Positions 37,363 to 47,696 of a stretch of 64,000 nt of DNA are shown here, piece by piece (positions within the stretch are counted from its first letter, which is position 1; every line of letters begins with the position of its first letter). The notes beneath the pieces are model-generated. The model worked only from the letters and a program-made list of their open reading frames with translations, was not told the DNA's origin and searched no databases. The stretch is from Burkholderiales bacterium Ga0077544 (lineage in GTDB: Bacteria; Pseudomonadota; Gammaproteobacteria; Burkholderiales; Burkholderiaceae_D). The translations under genes and the position numbers were made by a program. The DNA is taken from contig LNEU01000015.1 of the NCBI GenBank assembly GCA_001464355.1, positions 1 through 64,000 on the forward strand. Reading direction: 5' to 3'.

Positions 37363-38433
37363 ATGAAAATTGCAATTCTGCCGGGCGACGGCATTGGTCC
37401 GGAAATCATGAATCAAGCGGTCAAGGTGATGAACGCCTTGGGTGAAAAGTTTGAAACCGAAACCGTGCCGGTTGGCGGTGCCGCGTATGCAGAACAAGGC
37501 CATCCATTACCGGAATCGACCCTGAAAGTTGCGCAAGAAGCGGATGCTATTTTGTTTGGCGCGGTCGGCGACTTTAAATACGACACCCTGGAACGTTCCT
37601 TGCGTCCTGAGCAAGCGATTCTCGGTCTGCGCAAGCATCTGGGGTTGTTTGCAAACTTCCGCCCTGCGATTTTGTATCCAGAATTGGCTGGCGCATCGTC
37701 GTTGAAACCGGAAATCGTTTCCGGCCTCGACATCATGATCGTGCGCGAATTGACAGGCGATATTTACTTCGGCCAGCCGCGCGGTATGCGCGAAGCACCG
37801 GACGGTCCTTTCAAAGGATCGCGTGAAGGTTTCGACACCATGCGTTACAGCGAACCAGAAATTCGCCGCATTGCGCACGTCGCATTCCAGGCTGCGCAAA
37901 AACGCAGCAAGCGTTTGACCAGCGTTGATAAAGCCAACGTGCTGGAGACATTCCAGTTCTGGCGTGACGTTGTGACCGATGTGCACAAGGAATACCAAGA
38001 CGTCAAACTCGATCACATGTACGTCGATAACGCAGCGATGCAATTGGTGCGCGCACCGAAGGAATTCGACGTTGTGGTGACCGGCAATATGTTTGGCGAC
38101 ATTCTGTCCGATGCAGCTGCAATGTTGACTGGTTCTATCGGCATGTTGCCATCGGCTTCGCTGGATGCGAACAACAAAGGTTTGTACGAGCCTTCGCACG
38201 GTTCGGCACCTGATATCGCGGGCAAGGACATCGCCAATCCATTGGCGCAGATTCTTTCGTTGGCCATGATGTTGCGTTATTCGCTGGCCAAGACCGAGCA
38301 AGCTGATCGTATTGAAGCTGCCGTGAAGTCCGTATTGAAACAAGGTTTGCGTACTGTCGATATTTACGAAGCGGGCACGACCAAAGTCAGCACGACGCAA
38401 ATGGGCGACGCTGTCGTCAAAGCGCTAGCTTGA
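37363..38433 (+). CDS. leuB: 3-Isopropylmalate dehydrogenase
   Basis: A 356-residue NAD-dependent oxidative decarboxylase of leucine synthesis. It starts [16 protein letters not shown]; substrate and metal residues lie in [14 protein letters not shown], and in [26 protein letters not shown] near 242-267. The NAD-binding [14 protein letters not shown] segment is intact. Normal length, directly upstream of asd. Confidence 0.96.
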   Translation: MKIAILPGDGIGPEIMNQAVKVMNALGEKFETETVPVGGAAYAEQGHPLPESTLKVAQEADAILFGAVGDFKYDTLERSLRPEQAILGLRKHLGLFANFRPAILYPELAGASSLKPEIVSGLDIMIVRELTGDIYFGQPRGMREAPDGPFKGSREGFDTMRYSEPEIRRIAHVAFQAAQKRSKRLTSVDKANVLETFQFWRDVVTDVHKEYQDVKLDHMYVDNAAMQLVRAPKEFDVVVTGNMFGDILSDAAAMLTGSIGMLPSASLDANNKGLYEPSHGSAPDIAGKDIANPLAQILSLAMMLRYSLAKTEQADRIEAAVKSVLKQGLRTVDIYEAGTTKVSTTQMGDAVVKALA

Positions 38434-38501
38434 TTTTCTGAATCACAAGTTCGTAGTTTTTATTAATGGGCGTCAGATGCGCCTGAGTTAAGGAAATGAT
38501 G

Positions 38502-39608
38502 ATGAAAGTTGTTGGCTTAGTCGGTTGGCGTGGGATGGTCGGATCAGTCTTGATGCAACGTATGCAGGAAGAGGGCGATTTCGACCTTATCGAACCTGTG
38601 TTCTTCACCACCTCGAACAAGGGTGGCAAAGCCCCTGCGATGGCGAAGAAGGAAACGACTTTGCAGGACGCCAACGATATCGATGCGCTGAAAAAATGCG
38701 ACATCATCATTACCTGCCAAGGTGGTGACTACACAACCGAAATCTTCCCTAAACTGCGTGCATCGGGTTGGGATGGTTACTGGATCGATGCTGCTTCGAC
38801 ACTGCGCATGAAAGATGACGCCGTCATCATCCTGGATCCAGTCAATCAAAATGTGATCACGGATGCATTGGGGCGTGGTGTTAAAAACTACATCGGCGGC
38901 AATTGCACCAATTCCATTTTGTTAATGGGCGTGGGCGGCTTGTTCCGCGAGGGTCTGGTTGAATGGGTCAGCTCGATGACTTATCAGGCAGCATCTGGCG
39001 GCGGCGCTAATCACATGCGTGAATTGTTGTCCGGTATGGGCGTGGTTCACGGTGCGGTTGCGGACGAACTGGCAACGCCTTCATCCGCCATTCTGGATAT
39101 CGATCGCAAAGTTGCGCAAACCATACGTAGCGAAGTGCCAACAGAGTTCTTTGGCGCGCCTTTGGCTGGCGGCTTGATCCCATGGATCGATGCACAACTG
39201 GAAAACGGTCAGTCGAAAGAAGAGTGGAAAGGCCAAGCTGAAGTTAACAAGATTCTTGGCAATACCAACACGATTCCAGTCGATGGTTTGTGCGTGCGTA
39301 TAGGCGCGATGCGTTGTCACAGCCTGGCGTTGACAATCAAATTGAAGCGCGACGTGCCTTTGGCCGAAATCGAATCCATCATCCGTTCAGGTAACCAATG
39401 GGTGAAATGGGTGCCGAATGAGCGCGCTATCACCGTCAAGGAATTGACGCCAGCGGCTATCACCGGCGGGCTGGAAATCGGCGTCGGTCGTGTACGCAAG
39501 CTGAATCAAGGGCCGGAATATATTTCGGCCTTCGTGATCGGCGATCAACTGTTGTGGGGTGCTGCAGAACCGCTGCGCCGCATGTTGCGCATCGTGCTGG
39601 ATCGCTGA
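38502..39608 (+). CDS. asd: Aspartate-semialdehyde dehydrogenase
   Basis: A 368-residue enzyme reducing aspartyl phosphate to the semialdehyde shared by lysine, methionine and threonine synthesis and by diaminopimelate. The nucleotide loop [14 protein letters not shown] is at the N terminus, catalytic Cys is in GGNCTNS and catalytic His in MRCHSLAL. Three ATGs occur in tandem (38496, 38499, 38502); the third has the best spacing from AAGGA. A terminator follows. Confidence 0.95.
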   Translation: MKVVGLVGWRGMVGSVLMQRMQEEGDFDLIEPVFFTTSNKGGKAPAMAKKETTLQDANDIDALKKCDIIITCQGGDYTTEIFPKLRASGWDGYWIDAASTLRMKDDAVIILDPVNQNVITDALGRGVKNYIGGNCTNSILLMGVGGLFREGLVEWVSSMTYQAASGGGANHMRELLSGMGVVHGAVADELATPSSAILDIDRKVAQTIRSEVPTEFFGAPLAGGLIPWIDAQLENGQSKEEWKGQAEVNKILGNTNTIPVDGLCVRIGAMRCHSLALTIKLKRDVPLAEIESIIRSGNQWVKWVPNERAITVKELTPAAITGGLEIGVGRVRKLNQGPEYISAFVIGDQLLWGAAEPLRRMLRIVLDR

Positions 39609-39652
39609 TATTCACCATGTAAGCTGCGTCTGACGTTGTCACTACGCAACAT

Positions 39653-39697
39653 AAACCCGCCAAATTCGCTCAAATAATGAGTGATTGGCGGGTTTTA
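39653..39697 (+). terminator. Intrinsic terminator after asd
   Basis: Stem AAACCCGCCAA / TTGGCGGGTTTT, extended inward by CGCTCA / TGAGTG, closes an AATAA loop. It separates the leu-asd group from fimV. Confidence 0.75.
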
Positions 39698-39820
39698 AAT
39701 TAGTTGCCAATATGGTTGCGCTTGCGCGCGTAAGTCCATGATGCTATGGTGAAAGTTCTCAGAAAAAAGATAAATAAGCGTTGCTTGTGGTCTCCAACGT
39801 ACGCTAACGGAATACTCTCC

Positions 39821-42688
39821 ATGCCACTAAAAATGCGGTCAACTCCTCGCTCCCGTTTTTCCTCGTTCAAATTAAAGACGCTCAGCGCAGCAGTCATATC
39901 TGCTGTGGTGTTGTCAAATGCGCATGCCGCAGGTCTGGGGAAACTGACCGTCCTGTCTTCGCTGGGGCAGCCGTTACGAGCAGAGATTGAACTGACTTCG
40001 GTGTCGCAGGATGAGCTCGGAAGTTTGGTGCCAAAACTGGCATCTGCCGATGTTTTCCGACAAGCCAATATTGATCTGCATCCGGCGCTTTTTTCGCTGA
40101 GATTCGCAGTTGAGCAACGTGGCAATCGTCCGATTGTTCGAATTACATCGACCCAGCCTATTAACGAACCGTATATAGATATGTTGCTGGAATTGGGCGG
40201 CAATAAAAATCGTTTGGTGCGTGAATATACCTTTCTGCTTGATCCGCCAGAAATGCGTTCAGCACGCCCGGCCCAAGTAGCACCAATTACTCGCCCATTG
40301 CCTCCTGTTGCAAGACCCGTCGAAAATATTCCAGAGTCAGTTGCACAATCGGCGCCAGCACCTTCTCAAACTTTACCGCCATCAGCTCCTAGTCAGGCAC
40401 TTCCTCCGCCTACACCTGAACCAGTTCCGCAACAAGCCGCACCGCAACCAATTCGTCAAGTGGCGCCAGCACCGGCACCAGCAGTAGTCAAGCCGGTCCG
40501 CACTGCATCTGAGCCAAAAGCTGATACCGCATCTGCCGATGAGTATCTGGTTAAAAAAGGCGACTCGCTGGCGAAAATTGCTAACCAATATCGTCCAAGC
40601 GGCGTCTCGCTCGATCAGATGTTGGTTGCCTTGTATCGCGCCAATCCTGATGCATTTATCAACAAGAACATGAATCGCCTGCGAGCCGGACAGATATTGT
40701 CCGTGCCTGAAGCGGACACCGCAAAATCGGTGGGTCAATCAGAAGCAAAAGGCGTGGTCGTCGCACAAGCTGCAGATTTCAATAGCTATCGCAACAAACT
40801 GGCAGGCCAAGTCGCCACTGCAGAAGCGAAAAAATCTGATGACGCCAAGCAAGCGGCGGGTGGAAAAATCACCACCCGTATTCAGGAAGAGTCTGCTGCT
40901 GCGTCCGAATCCAAAGATAAGCTGAAATTATCCAAATCTGGCGCGACCACATTAAGCGCCGGCTCCGACAAAGCAGGTGCCAGCACAGAAGAGCTGATCG
41001 CCAAAGACAAGGCAATTGCAGATGCAAATGCACGTGTCAAGGAACTCGAAAAGAACGTCAGCGAACTGCAAAAGATTCTGGAAATTAAAAACAAGGATTT
41101 GGCTGAGCAGCAAAAGCAGGCAACAGCTGCCGCCGCAACGCCAGTGCCAGTCGTTCCGCCAGTAACTGCGCCGGTAACGACTGCGCCAGCCGCAGAAACT
41201 GCACCGGTTGTTACTCCTGAAGTGGCAGGAGCACCGGCAGTCGAGCCTGTTACGGTACCGGTGGTTGATCCAGTAGTGCCGCCAGCACCTGTAGCTGAAG
41301 TTAAACCGATGGTTAAGAAGCCTGTTGTCGTTCCTCCGCCACCACCTGAGCCAAGCTTCTTTGAAGACTTGACGGGTAACGCCATGTTCTTGCCAGGCGC
41401 TGCAGCATTGCTGGCTCTGCTTGCCGGTCTGGGTATTTATAGTTCGCGCCGTCGCAAGCAAACCCAATCGTTTGAAGACAGCATCATTACAGATTCCAGC
41501 CTTAAATCGAACTCACTGTTCGGTTCAACTGGCGGACAAAGCGTTGACACCAACAACAGCGTGTTTAATTCCAATTTTGTTCCTTCTGCCAGCCAGCTCG
41601 ACACGAATGAAGTTGATCCGATTGCAGAAGCCGATGTGTATATCGCTTACGGTCGCGATGCCCAGGCGGAAGAAATTCTGAAGGAAGCATTGCGCAATCA
41701 GCCTGACCGTCATGCAGTACGCGTCAAGTTGCTGGAAATTTATGCCAACCGCAATGACGGCCGTTCGTTCGAGATTCTGGCCAGCGAGTTGTACAGCCTG
41801 ACCAAAGGCGAGGGTGATGATTGGGCACAAGCTGCCAACCTCGGCTTGATTCTTGATCCTAGCAATCCGTTATATGCAAGCGGTGCGGGCGCAGAAAAGG
41901 GCGAGGCCAGAGCAGCAGCTTTACTTGCACCCACCCAGCCATTTGATGGATTAAACGCCGAATCGTCGGTAGACGAAGCGGCGCCGGTCAGCTCGTTAGA
42001 TAGTTCCCTTGCAGAAAACAGCTTGTCCCTGCCGGAAGAGGACGAACACAAAACAATCGCGTCGATGCAGCCTGATGTGGTTGAAGATCTCGACTTCGAT
42101 CTGGAAGGCCTGGATCTGGAAGAGCCAGATAATAAATCGCCAAACGCAACGGCAGCCAAAGCTGAAATGCCAGCGGATATTGCGGATATCGATTTCGGTT
42201 TCCTGGAAGATAACAAGCCTGCGGATAACGAGCCGACAAACAATGCGGTAGAAGAACCGTCTGTGGCCAGTTTTGAAGGTGAACAAGCAGCTACGGAATC
42301 TACGACGGCGGACATCCGTATTCCGGATGACCTCGGTCTTGATTTTCCATCGATTAATGATTCTCCGGCAAATGTACAGACTGCCGCTGCGTCTGCGCCA
42401 GCCAAAGATATCGCGGCCGATTTGTCCGACATTTCACTTGATCTGGATCCAGTTGCTGCACCTGCTTCGGACGCCACTTTGAATGACGATCATTTTGCGC
42501 TGGATGGCGTGGATGAGGCAGCTAGCTACACCAGCAATGCAGAAATGGCGACCAAGCTTGATCTGGCAATCGCCTATCAAGAGATTGGCGACAAGGAAGG
42601 CGCACGCGAATTGCTGGAAGAAGTCGTCAAAGGTGGCAGCGGCGAACAATCCGAGAAGGCGAGAAACCTGCTGAGCAAACTCTCCTGA
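39821..42688 (+). CDS. fimV: FimV/HubP family polar landmark protein
   Basis: A 955-residue protein. A signal segment ends near residue 36 (NAHA-A), then the FimV N-terminal domain (GLGKLTVLSSLGQPLRAEIEL), a proline-rich stretch, a LysM peptidoglycan-binding domain (DEYLVKKGDSLAKIANQYRP), a coiled coil with KELEKNVSELQKILE, a long Pro/Ala/Val stretch, a transmembrane helix (about 534-553) followed by SSRRRK, an acidic cytoplasmic part with a TPR-like segment, and the conserved C-terminal motif (KLDLAIAYQEIGDKEGAREL). FimV proteins organise type IV pili and polar proteins. ATG at 39821 is preferred to 39746 because it gives the more natural signal sequence. Confidence 0.92.
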   Translation: MPLKMRSTPRSRFSSFKLKTLSAAVISAVVLSNAHAAGLGKLTVLSSLGQPLRAEIELTSVSQDELGSLVPKLASADVFRQANIDLHPALFSLRFAVEQRGNRPIVRITSTQPINEPYIDMLLELGGNKNRLVREYTFLLDPPEMRSARPAQVAPITRPLPPVARPVENIPESVAQSAPAPSQTLPPSAPSQALPPPTPEPVPQQAAPQPIRQVAPAPAPAVVKPVRTASEPKADTASADEYLVKKGDSLAKIANQYRPSGVSLDQMLVALYRANPDAFINKNMNRLRAGQILSVPEADTAKSVGQSEAKGVVVAQAADFNSYRNKLAGQVATAEAKKSDDAKQAAGGKITTRIQEESAAASESKDKLKLSKSGATTLSAGSDKAGASTEELIAKDKAIADANARVKELEKNVSELQKILEIKNKDLAEQQKQATAAAATPVPVVPPVTAPVTTAPAAETAPVVTPEVAGAPAVEPVTVPVVDPVVPPAPVAEVKPMVKKPVVVPPPPPEPSFFEDLTGNAMFLPGAAALLALLAGLGIYSSRRRKQTQSFEDSIITDSSLKSNSLFGSTGGQSVDTNNSVFNSNFVPSASQLDTNEVDPIAEADVYIAYGRDAQAEEILKEALRNQPDRHAVRVKLLEIYANRNDGRSFEILASELYSLTKGEGDDWAQAANLGLILDPSNPLYASGAGAEKGEARAAALLAPTQPFDGLNAESSVDEAAPVSSLDSSLAENSLSLPEEDEHKTIASMQPDVVEDLDFDLEGLDLEEPDNKSPNATAAKAEMPADIADIDFGFLEDNKPADNEPTNNAVEEPSVASFEGEQAATESTTADIRIPDDLGLDFPSINDSPANVQTAAASAPAKDIAADLSDISLDLDPVAAPASDATLNDDHFALDGVDEAASYTSNAEMATKLDLAIAYQEIGDKEGARELLEEVVKGGSGEQSEKARNLLSKLS

Positions 42689-42708
42689 CAAGCTAAAATG
42701 CAGGATCG

Positions 42709-42740
42709 ACGGGCGCAATGCACTGCTTGCGCCCGTTTTT
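42709..42740 (+). terminator. Intrinsic terminator after fimV
   Basis: Stem ACGGGCGCAA / TTGCGCCCGT with an 8-base loop, followed by five T. Confidence 0.88.
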
Positions 42741-42776
42741 CATTTTCAGTTTCGATTTTTCGGTAAAATTTTTATC

Positions 42777-43604
42777 ATGAATGGCGAATCAGGCAGCTCG
42801 GGCGAAACGAAGCGCATTGTGCTCGGCGTGCAATACGACGGTGCACCTTGGCAGGGCTGGCAGACGCAGCTTAACGGCTTGACTATCCAGGACAAGCTGG
42901 AATTCGCCTTGTGGAAATTTACCCAGCATGAAATTTCAACCTCATGCGCCGGTCGTACCGATGCAGGCGTGCATGCCATCGAACAAGTAGTGCATTTCGA
43001 TACGACGCTGGACCGCGATATGCAATCCTGGGTGCGTGGTGTGAATACCTTTTTGCCGCCATCGATTGCTGTGCGCTGGGCGACTCAGGTTGCGGATAAT
43101 GCTGAAGAGAACTTTCACGCGCGTTTCAGCGCCCGCTCCAGAACCTACCAATATGTCTTGTACAACAACCAGGTACGCTCGCCTTTGCTGGAAGGCAAGG
43201 CCGGTTGGGTGTTTCGCAGACTGGATGTCAACAAGATGAGGGAAGCAGCTTCACATTTGATCGGCGAACATGATTTTTCCAGTTTCCGCTCTGTGCAGTG
43301 CCAGGCCAAATCGCCGATCAAGTCCATGTATGCCATCAGTATCGAGCAGCGCGGCGATCTGATCATGTTCACCGTACACGCAAATGCATTCTTGCATCAT
43401 ATGGTGCGCAACATCATTGGCTCGCTGATTTATGTCGGAAACGGCACGCAGCCGTCTGCATGGTTAAAGGAACTGTTGGAAGCGCAAGATCGCAAGATTG
43501 CCGCACCGACCTTCATGGCCGATGGTTTGTACCTCACCAAAATCGATTACGACCCAAAATGGAAGTTGCCGCAGATCGAAACGCAGAATTTTCTATGGTC
43601 TTGA
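42777..43604 (+). CDS. truA: tRNA pseudouridine(38-40) synthase
   Basis: A 275-residue enzyme modifying uridines 38-40 in the tRNA anticodon stem. Catalytic Asp lies in CAGRTDAGVHA near residues 58-68. The segments FHARFSARSRTYQY and FLHHMVRNIIGSL are also conserved. Its position between fimV and trpF is standard in betaproteobacteria. The ribosome binding site is weak. Confidence 0.95.
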   Translation: MNGESGSSGETKRIVLGVQYDGAPWQGWQTQLNGLTIQDKLEFALWKFTQHEISTSCAGRTDAGVHAIEQVVHFDTTLDRDMQSWVRGVNTFLPPSIAVRWATQVADNAEENFHARFSARSRTYQYVLYNNQVRSPLLEGKAGWVFRRLDVNKMREAASHLIGEHDFSSFRSVQCQAKSPIKSMYAISIEQRGDLIMFTVHANAFLHHMVRNIIGSLIYVGNGTQPSAWLKELLEAQDRKIAAPTFMADGLYLTKIDYDPKWKLPQIETQNFLWS

Positions 43605-43638
43605 TAGCGCGGGATAAAACTGCGATTCATCAGCAATA

Positions 43639-43667
43639 TTGAATTGTGTAGGCGTAAGCAATATAAC
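43639..43667 (+). promoter_or_regulatory. Likely sigma-70 promoter of trpFBA
   Basis: TTGAAT at 43639-43644 and TATAAC at 43662-43667 with a 17-base spacer, 29 bases before the trpF start. Confidence 0.55.
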
Positions 43668-43695
43668 CATTCGTTTTCAACAGGCTGGCAACACA

Positions 43696-44394
43696 ATGAC
43701 AACAATTACATCCCGCACGCGCATTAAAATTTGCGGTTTGACGCGACTGGAAGATCTGCAAGATGCGATTACTTTAGGCGCCGATGCAGTCGGATTCGTG
43801 TTTTATGCCAAAAGCCCGCGCTATATTCAGCCTGTGGCAGCGGCACAGTTGATCGCACAGATTCCGCCTTTTGTCAGTACCGTCGGTTTGTTTGTGAATG
43901 CCAGCGCAGATGAAGTGCAGGCGGTAGTCGCGCAGACATCGATTGCGATGCTGCAATTTCACGGCGATGAAACGATGGAGCAGTGCGCATCCATTGCAGC
44001 GGCAGTGAATCGCCCATTTATGCGCGCGATACGCGTAAAACCGGATACTAGTCCAGCCGATTTGCTAAAATACGAGTCTGATTATCGCGCCGCCAGCAGA
44101 TTGTTTACCGGCTTGTTGCTGGATACCTATGTTGATAGCTATGGCGGCAGTGGAAAGGTCTTCGATTGGTCTCTCATTCCCGAAAACATCGCGCCTCGGG
44201 TCGTTTTAAGTGGTGGCTTGAGCGCACAAAACGCGACTGACGCGGTGCTACGCGTTCGTCCCTATGCCGTTGATGTCAGTAGTGGCGTCGAACACGACAA
44301 GGGGATCAAGGATAAGGCAAAGATTCACGCCTTCATCGCCGCAGTGCGTCTTGCCGATTCGGCAGACCATGGGCATGCCAAACAGACAGACTAA
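43696..44394 (+). CDS. trpF: Phosphoribosylanthranilate isomerase
   Basis: A 232-residue TIM-barrel enzyme of tryptophan synthesis. The catalytic Cys is in IKICGLT and the catalytic Asp in LLLDTYV; the phosphate-binding loop is [13 protein letters not shown] at 43696 ([14 protein letters not shown]) is the family start; the in-frame TTG at 43639 is part of the promoter. The order trpF-trpB-trpA with accD downstream is typical. Confidence 0.95.
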   Translation: MTTITSRTRIKICGLTRLEDLQDAITLGADAVGFVFYAKSPRYIQPVAAAQLIAQIPPFVSTVGLFVNASADEVQAVVAQTSIAMLQFHGDETMEQCASIAAAVNRPFMRAIRVKPDTSPADLLKYESDYRAASRLFTGLLLDTYVDSYGGSGKVFDWSLIPENIAPRVVLSGGLSAQNATDAVLRVRPYAVDVSSGVEHDKGIKDKAKIHAFIAAVRLADSADHGHAKQTD

Positions 44395-44411
44395 ATAGTA
44401 AAGAGATCATC

Positions 44412-45683
44412 ATGAAAGAATTAGACGCGCTGGGCAGCTTCGCCGAGCGACAAGCGGTCATCGAGACTGCCTTGCATCAAACCGCTTCTTACAATTTCCC
44501 CGACGCAAAAGGCCATTTTGGCCCCTATGGCGGCAGCTTCGTTTCCGAAACACTCAGTCATGCGCTGGCTGAATTGAAAGAAGCCTATGCACACTACAGC
44601 AAGGATCCTGCCTTTCTTGCTGAATTCCATTACGACCTGAAGCATTTCGTCGGCCGTCCAAGCCCGATTTATCATGCCAAACGCTGGTCTGAAAAAATGG
44701 GCGGCGCGCAGATTTACTTCAAGCGTGAAGACTTGAATCACACAGGCGCGCACAAGATCAATAACGTGATTGGTCAGGCCTTGCTGGCCAGACGCATGGG
44801 CAAGCCCCGCATCATCGCGGAAACCGGTGCCGGCCAGCATGGCGTTGCGACAGCGACGATTTGCGCGCGTTTCGGCCTCGAATGCGTGGTTTATATGGGG
44901 AGCGAAGACGTCAAGCGTCAGGCGCAAAACGTATATCGCATGAAGTTGCTGGGTGCAACCGTGGTGCCGGTTGAATCCGGCTCCAAGACTCTGAAGGACG
45001 CGCTCAATGAAGCGATGCGCGACTGGGTCACCAACGTTGAAAACACCTTCTACATCATCGGTACCGTCGCCGGTCCGCATCCCTATCCCATGATGGTGCG
45101 CGACTTCCAGTCGGTAATCGGCAATGAATGCATAGAACAAATGCCGGAGATGACCAGCCGTCAGCCTGACTATGTCCTGGCCTGTATCGGTGGTGGTTCG
45201 AATGCGATGGGTATTTTCTATCCTTATATCGAACACAAGAACGTACAGTTGATAGGTGTGGAAGCCGCTGGTGAAGGTTTGGAGTCCGGCAAGCATTCCG
45301 CATCACTGACGGCAGGCACACCGGGTGTGTTGCATGGCAATCGTACCTATTTATTGCAGGATGAGAATGGCCAGATCATCGAGACACATTCGGTTTCGGC
45401 GGGTCTGGATTATCCAGGTGTAGGTCCCGAACATGCATGGTTGAAAGATTCTGCACGCGCGCAATATGTGTCCGTTACCGATGAAGAAGCCTTGCAGGCC
45501 TTTCATGATTGCTGCCATATCGAAGGCATCATTCCTGCTCTGGAATCCAGTCATGCCTTGAGTTATGCCGCCACACTGGCTGCGACGCTGCCTAAAGACA
45601 AGACAGTGTTGGTTAATCTGTCCGGTCGTGGCGACAAGGATATGCACACGGTGGCGCAACGGATGGGCCTGGACTTCGGCTGA
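44412..45683 (+). CDS. trpB: Tryptophan synthase beta subunit
   Basis: A 423-residue PLP enzyme condensing indole with serine. The PLP lysine is Lys115 in HTGAHKINN. The phosphate-binding loop [10 protein letters not shown] and the [10 protein letters not shown] loop are conserved. An N-terminal extension of about 20 residues precedes the core. It starts 17 bases after trpF, with the site AAAGAG. Confidence 0.97.
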   Translation: MKELDALGSFAERQAVIETALHQTASYNFPDAKGHFGPYGGSFVSETLSHALAELKEAYAHYSKDPAFLAEFHYDLKHFVGRPSPIYHAKRWSEKMGGAQIYFKREDLNHTGAHKINNVIGQALLARRMGKPRIIAETGAGQHGVATATICARFGLECVVYMGSEDVKRQAQNVYRMKLLGATVVPVESGSKTLKDALNEAMRDWVTNVENTFYIIGTVAGPHPYPMMVRDFQSVIGNECIEQMPEMTSRQPDYVLACIGGGSNAMGIFYPYIEHKNVQLIGVEAAGEGLESGKHSASLTAGTPGVLHGNRTYLLQDENGQIIETHSVSAGLDYPGVGPEHAWLKDSARAQYVSVTDEEALQAFHDCCHIEGIIPALESSHALSYAATLAATLPKDKTVLVNLSGRGDKDMHTVAQRMGLDFG

Positions 45684-45789
45684 TCGCGTTTCATGCGGTA
45701 ATGGATCACGCTCCACTACCGTTTTCATTTTCATATGCGACAGCAGTCGCGTTGCGCATTAAAAGATCATTGATTAAAGATAAAAACAG

Positions 45790-46587
45790 ATGTCCAGAAT
45801 TCAGTCCACGCTGTCCGCATTGGCGGCTAACAATAAAAAAGGTTTGATCCCCTTCATCACGGCGGGTGATCCTTCGCCAGACCTGACGGTGCCGCTGATG
45901 CATGCGCTGGTGGCCGGTGGTGCCGATATACTCGAACTTGGTGTGCCGTTCTCCGATCCGATGGCAGAAGGTCCGGTGATTCAGCGTGCGTGTGAACGTG
46001 CACTCAAATTCAATGTCGGCATGCGTGACGTATTGGGCTTCGTCAGTGAATTTCGCAAGACCAACACTACGACACCAGTCGTCTTGATGGGCTACGCCAA
46101 TCCTATCGAACGGATGGGGCAGACGGCATTTATCCTGGCAGCGAAAGCGGCGGGTGTGGATGGCACCATCGTGGTCGATTACCCTCCGGAAGAATGCGAA
46201 GAGTTTGCCGCGACACTGAAGGCGAATGATATGGATCCTATCTTCTTGCTGGCGCCAACTTCAACCGAAGAACGCATTCAGCAAGTTGCCAAATTCGGCA
46301 GCGGTTTTAGTTATTATGTGTCGCTCAAAGGCGTCACCGGCGCAGCCAATATCGATACGGCCGAAGTATCGCAACGCATAGCCGCGATCCGCAAGTACGT
46401 AAAATTGCCTATCGGCGTAGGCTTTGGTATTCGCGATGCTGCAACTGCGAAGGCAGTGGCTGCAGTATCCGATGCCGTCGTGATCGGCAGTCGTATCATT
46501 CAGGAGCTGGAAAACACCCCGCGCGAACAGGCTGTAGAAGCGGTGCAAACCTTTATAGCCGGCATCCGCAAGGCGCTGGATGAATAA
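45790..46587 (+). CDS. trpA: Tryptophan synthase alpha subunit
   Basis: A 265-residue TIM barrel that cleaves indole-3-glycerol phosphate and passes indole to TrpB. Catalytic Glu49 is present ([11 protein letters not shown]). At the position of E. coli Asp60, the second catalytic acid, this protein has Glu (MAEGPVIQ, codon GAA at 45967-45969). The flexible loop (KGVTGAAN) and phosphate site ([10 protein letters not shown]) are conserved. A 106-base spacer with no gene separates it from trpB. Despite the substitution, position and overall conservation make the assignment certain. Confidence 0.95.
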   Translation: MSRIQSTLSALAANNKKGLIPFITAGDPSPDLTVPLMHALVAGGADILELGVPFSDPMAEGPVIQRACERALKFNVGMRDVLGFVSEFRKTNTTTPVVLMGYANPIERMGQTAFILAAKAAGVDGTIVVDYPPEECEEFAATLKANDMDPIFLLAPTSTEERIQQVAKFGSGFSYYVSLKGVTGAANIDTAEVSQRIAAIRKYVKLPIGVGFGIRDAATAKAVAAVSDAVVIGSRIIQELENTPREQAVEAVQTFIAGIRKALDE

Positions 46588-46725
46588 GGTAAAAATGTCC
46601 TTATAGGCAAGTAAAATGCCACCGATCCGCGGCATGATTCTGCCCCTAATCAGAAAAAACACGCAATTGTGGCGAATATCCGTGCAAACGGTACAATTCG
46701 GCAAGTCAAAATGAAAGAGGTCACG

Positions 46726-47598
46726 ATGAGCTGGCTAGAAAAATTACTTCCTCCACGCATTCAACGTTCCGATACTGCGCAACGCAAATCGGTTCCAGAA
46801 GGCCTGTGGGTTAAATGCCCGTCTTGCGAATCAGTGCTGTATCGCACTGATCTGGAAGCAAATATCCACGTTTGCCCTAAATGCACACATCACATGCGCA
46901 TTCGTGCACGTGATCGTCTGGATGCATTGCTGGATGCAGGCGGACGTTATGACATCGGCCAGGAAGTATTGCCTGTCGATACACTCAAATTCAAAGACAG
47001 CAAAAAATATCCGGATCGCCTGAAGTCGGCACTGGAAGCTACCGGCGAAACCGATGCCTTGATCGTCATGGGCGGCTCCATCATGAGTTTGCCGGTCGTG
47101 GTCGCTTGCTTCGAGTTTGAATTTATGGGCGGTTCCATGGGTTCCGTAGTTGGCGAGCGTTTTGTACGCGGCGCACAAACTGCGCTGGAACAAAAAGTAC
47201 CGTTCATCTGCTTTACGTCAACCGGTGGTGCGCGTATGCAAGAGGGCTTGTTGTCCTTGATGCAAATGGCCAAAACCACGTCGATGTTGACGAAATTATC
47301 CGAAAAGAAATTGCCGTTTATCTCGGTGCTGACCGATCCGACCATGGGTGGTGTGTCCGCTTCGTTCGCGTTCCTGGGCGACGTCGTGATTGCAGAACCA
47401 AAAGCGCTGATCGGTTTTGCCGGTCCGCGCGTGATCGAAAATACAGTGCGTGAGAAGTTGCCGGAAGGCTTCCAGCGCGCTGAGTTCCTCGTGACCAAAG
47501 GCGCTGTCGACATGATTGTTGATAGACGCAAAATGCGTGAAGAAATTGCACGCCTGTTGGCAATATTGCAAAATCAGGCCGCGGAAGTTCTCGCATAA
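46726..47598 (+). CDS. accD: Acetyl-CoA carboxylase, carboxyltransferase beta subunit
   Basis: A 290-residue subunit that, with AccA, moves carboxyl from biotin to acetyl-CoA to give malonyl-CoA. The N-terminal zinc ribbon has Cys31, Cys34, Cys50 and Cys53. The crotonase-like core shows [14 protein letters not shown] and [13 protein letters not shown] at 46726 ([13 protein letters not shown]) is the family start, with GAGG upstream. A possible TACAAT -10 lies at 46692-46697, so it may have its own promoter. A terminator follows. Confidence 0.96.
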   Translation: MSWLEKLLPPRIQRSDTAQRKSVPEGLWVKCPSCESVLYRTDLEANIHVCPKCTHHMRIRARDRLDALLDAGGRYDIGQEVLPVDTLKFKDSKKYPDRLKSALEATGETDALIVMGGSIMSLPVVVACFEFEFMGGSMGSVVGERFVRGAQTALEQKVPFICFTSTGGARMQEGLLSLMQMAKTTSMLTKLSEKKLPFISVLTDPTMGGVSASFAFLGDVVIAEPKALIGFAGPRVIENTVREKLPEGFQRAEFLVTKGAVDMIVDRRKMREEIARLLAILQNQAAEVLA

Positions 47599-47617
47599 GT
47601 CAGTAGTCTGATTGCAG

Positions 47618-47649
47618 AAGCCCGAGCCGTATACGGTTCGGGCTTTTTA
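47618..47649 (+). terminator. Intrinsic terminator after accD
   Basis: Stem AAGCCCGAGCCGTA / TACGGTTCGGGCTT (one G-T pair) closing directly, then TTT. A tight hairpin. Confidence 0.85.
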
Positions 47650-47696
47650 TTTGAGCAATCGTCATCACATATGTTCTCTAACTACGACTAAATTGT

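Noticed and set aside
40250-40530. Direct repeats in fimV
   Set aside because: The proline/alanine-rich codons give loose repetition only, part of the normal FimV linker, not a separate repeat element.
40882-42477. Gly/Ala/Ser-rich leftward ORFs opposite fimV
   Set aside because: They mirror the repeated Pro, Ala and Asp/Glu codons of fimV and have no start signals.
45684-45789. Gene between trpB and trpA
   Set aside because: The 106-base spacer is too short and has no usable ORF, although some relatives carry a gene here.
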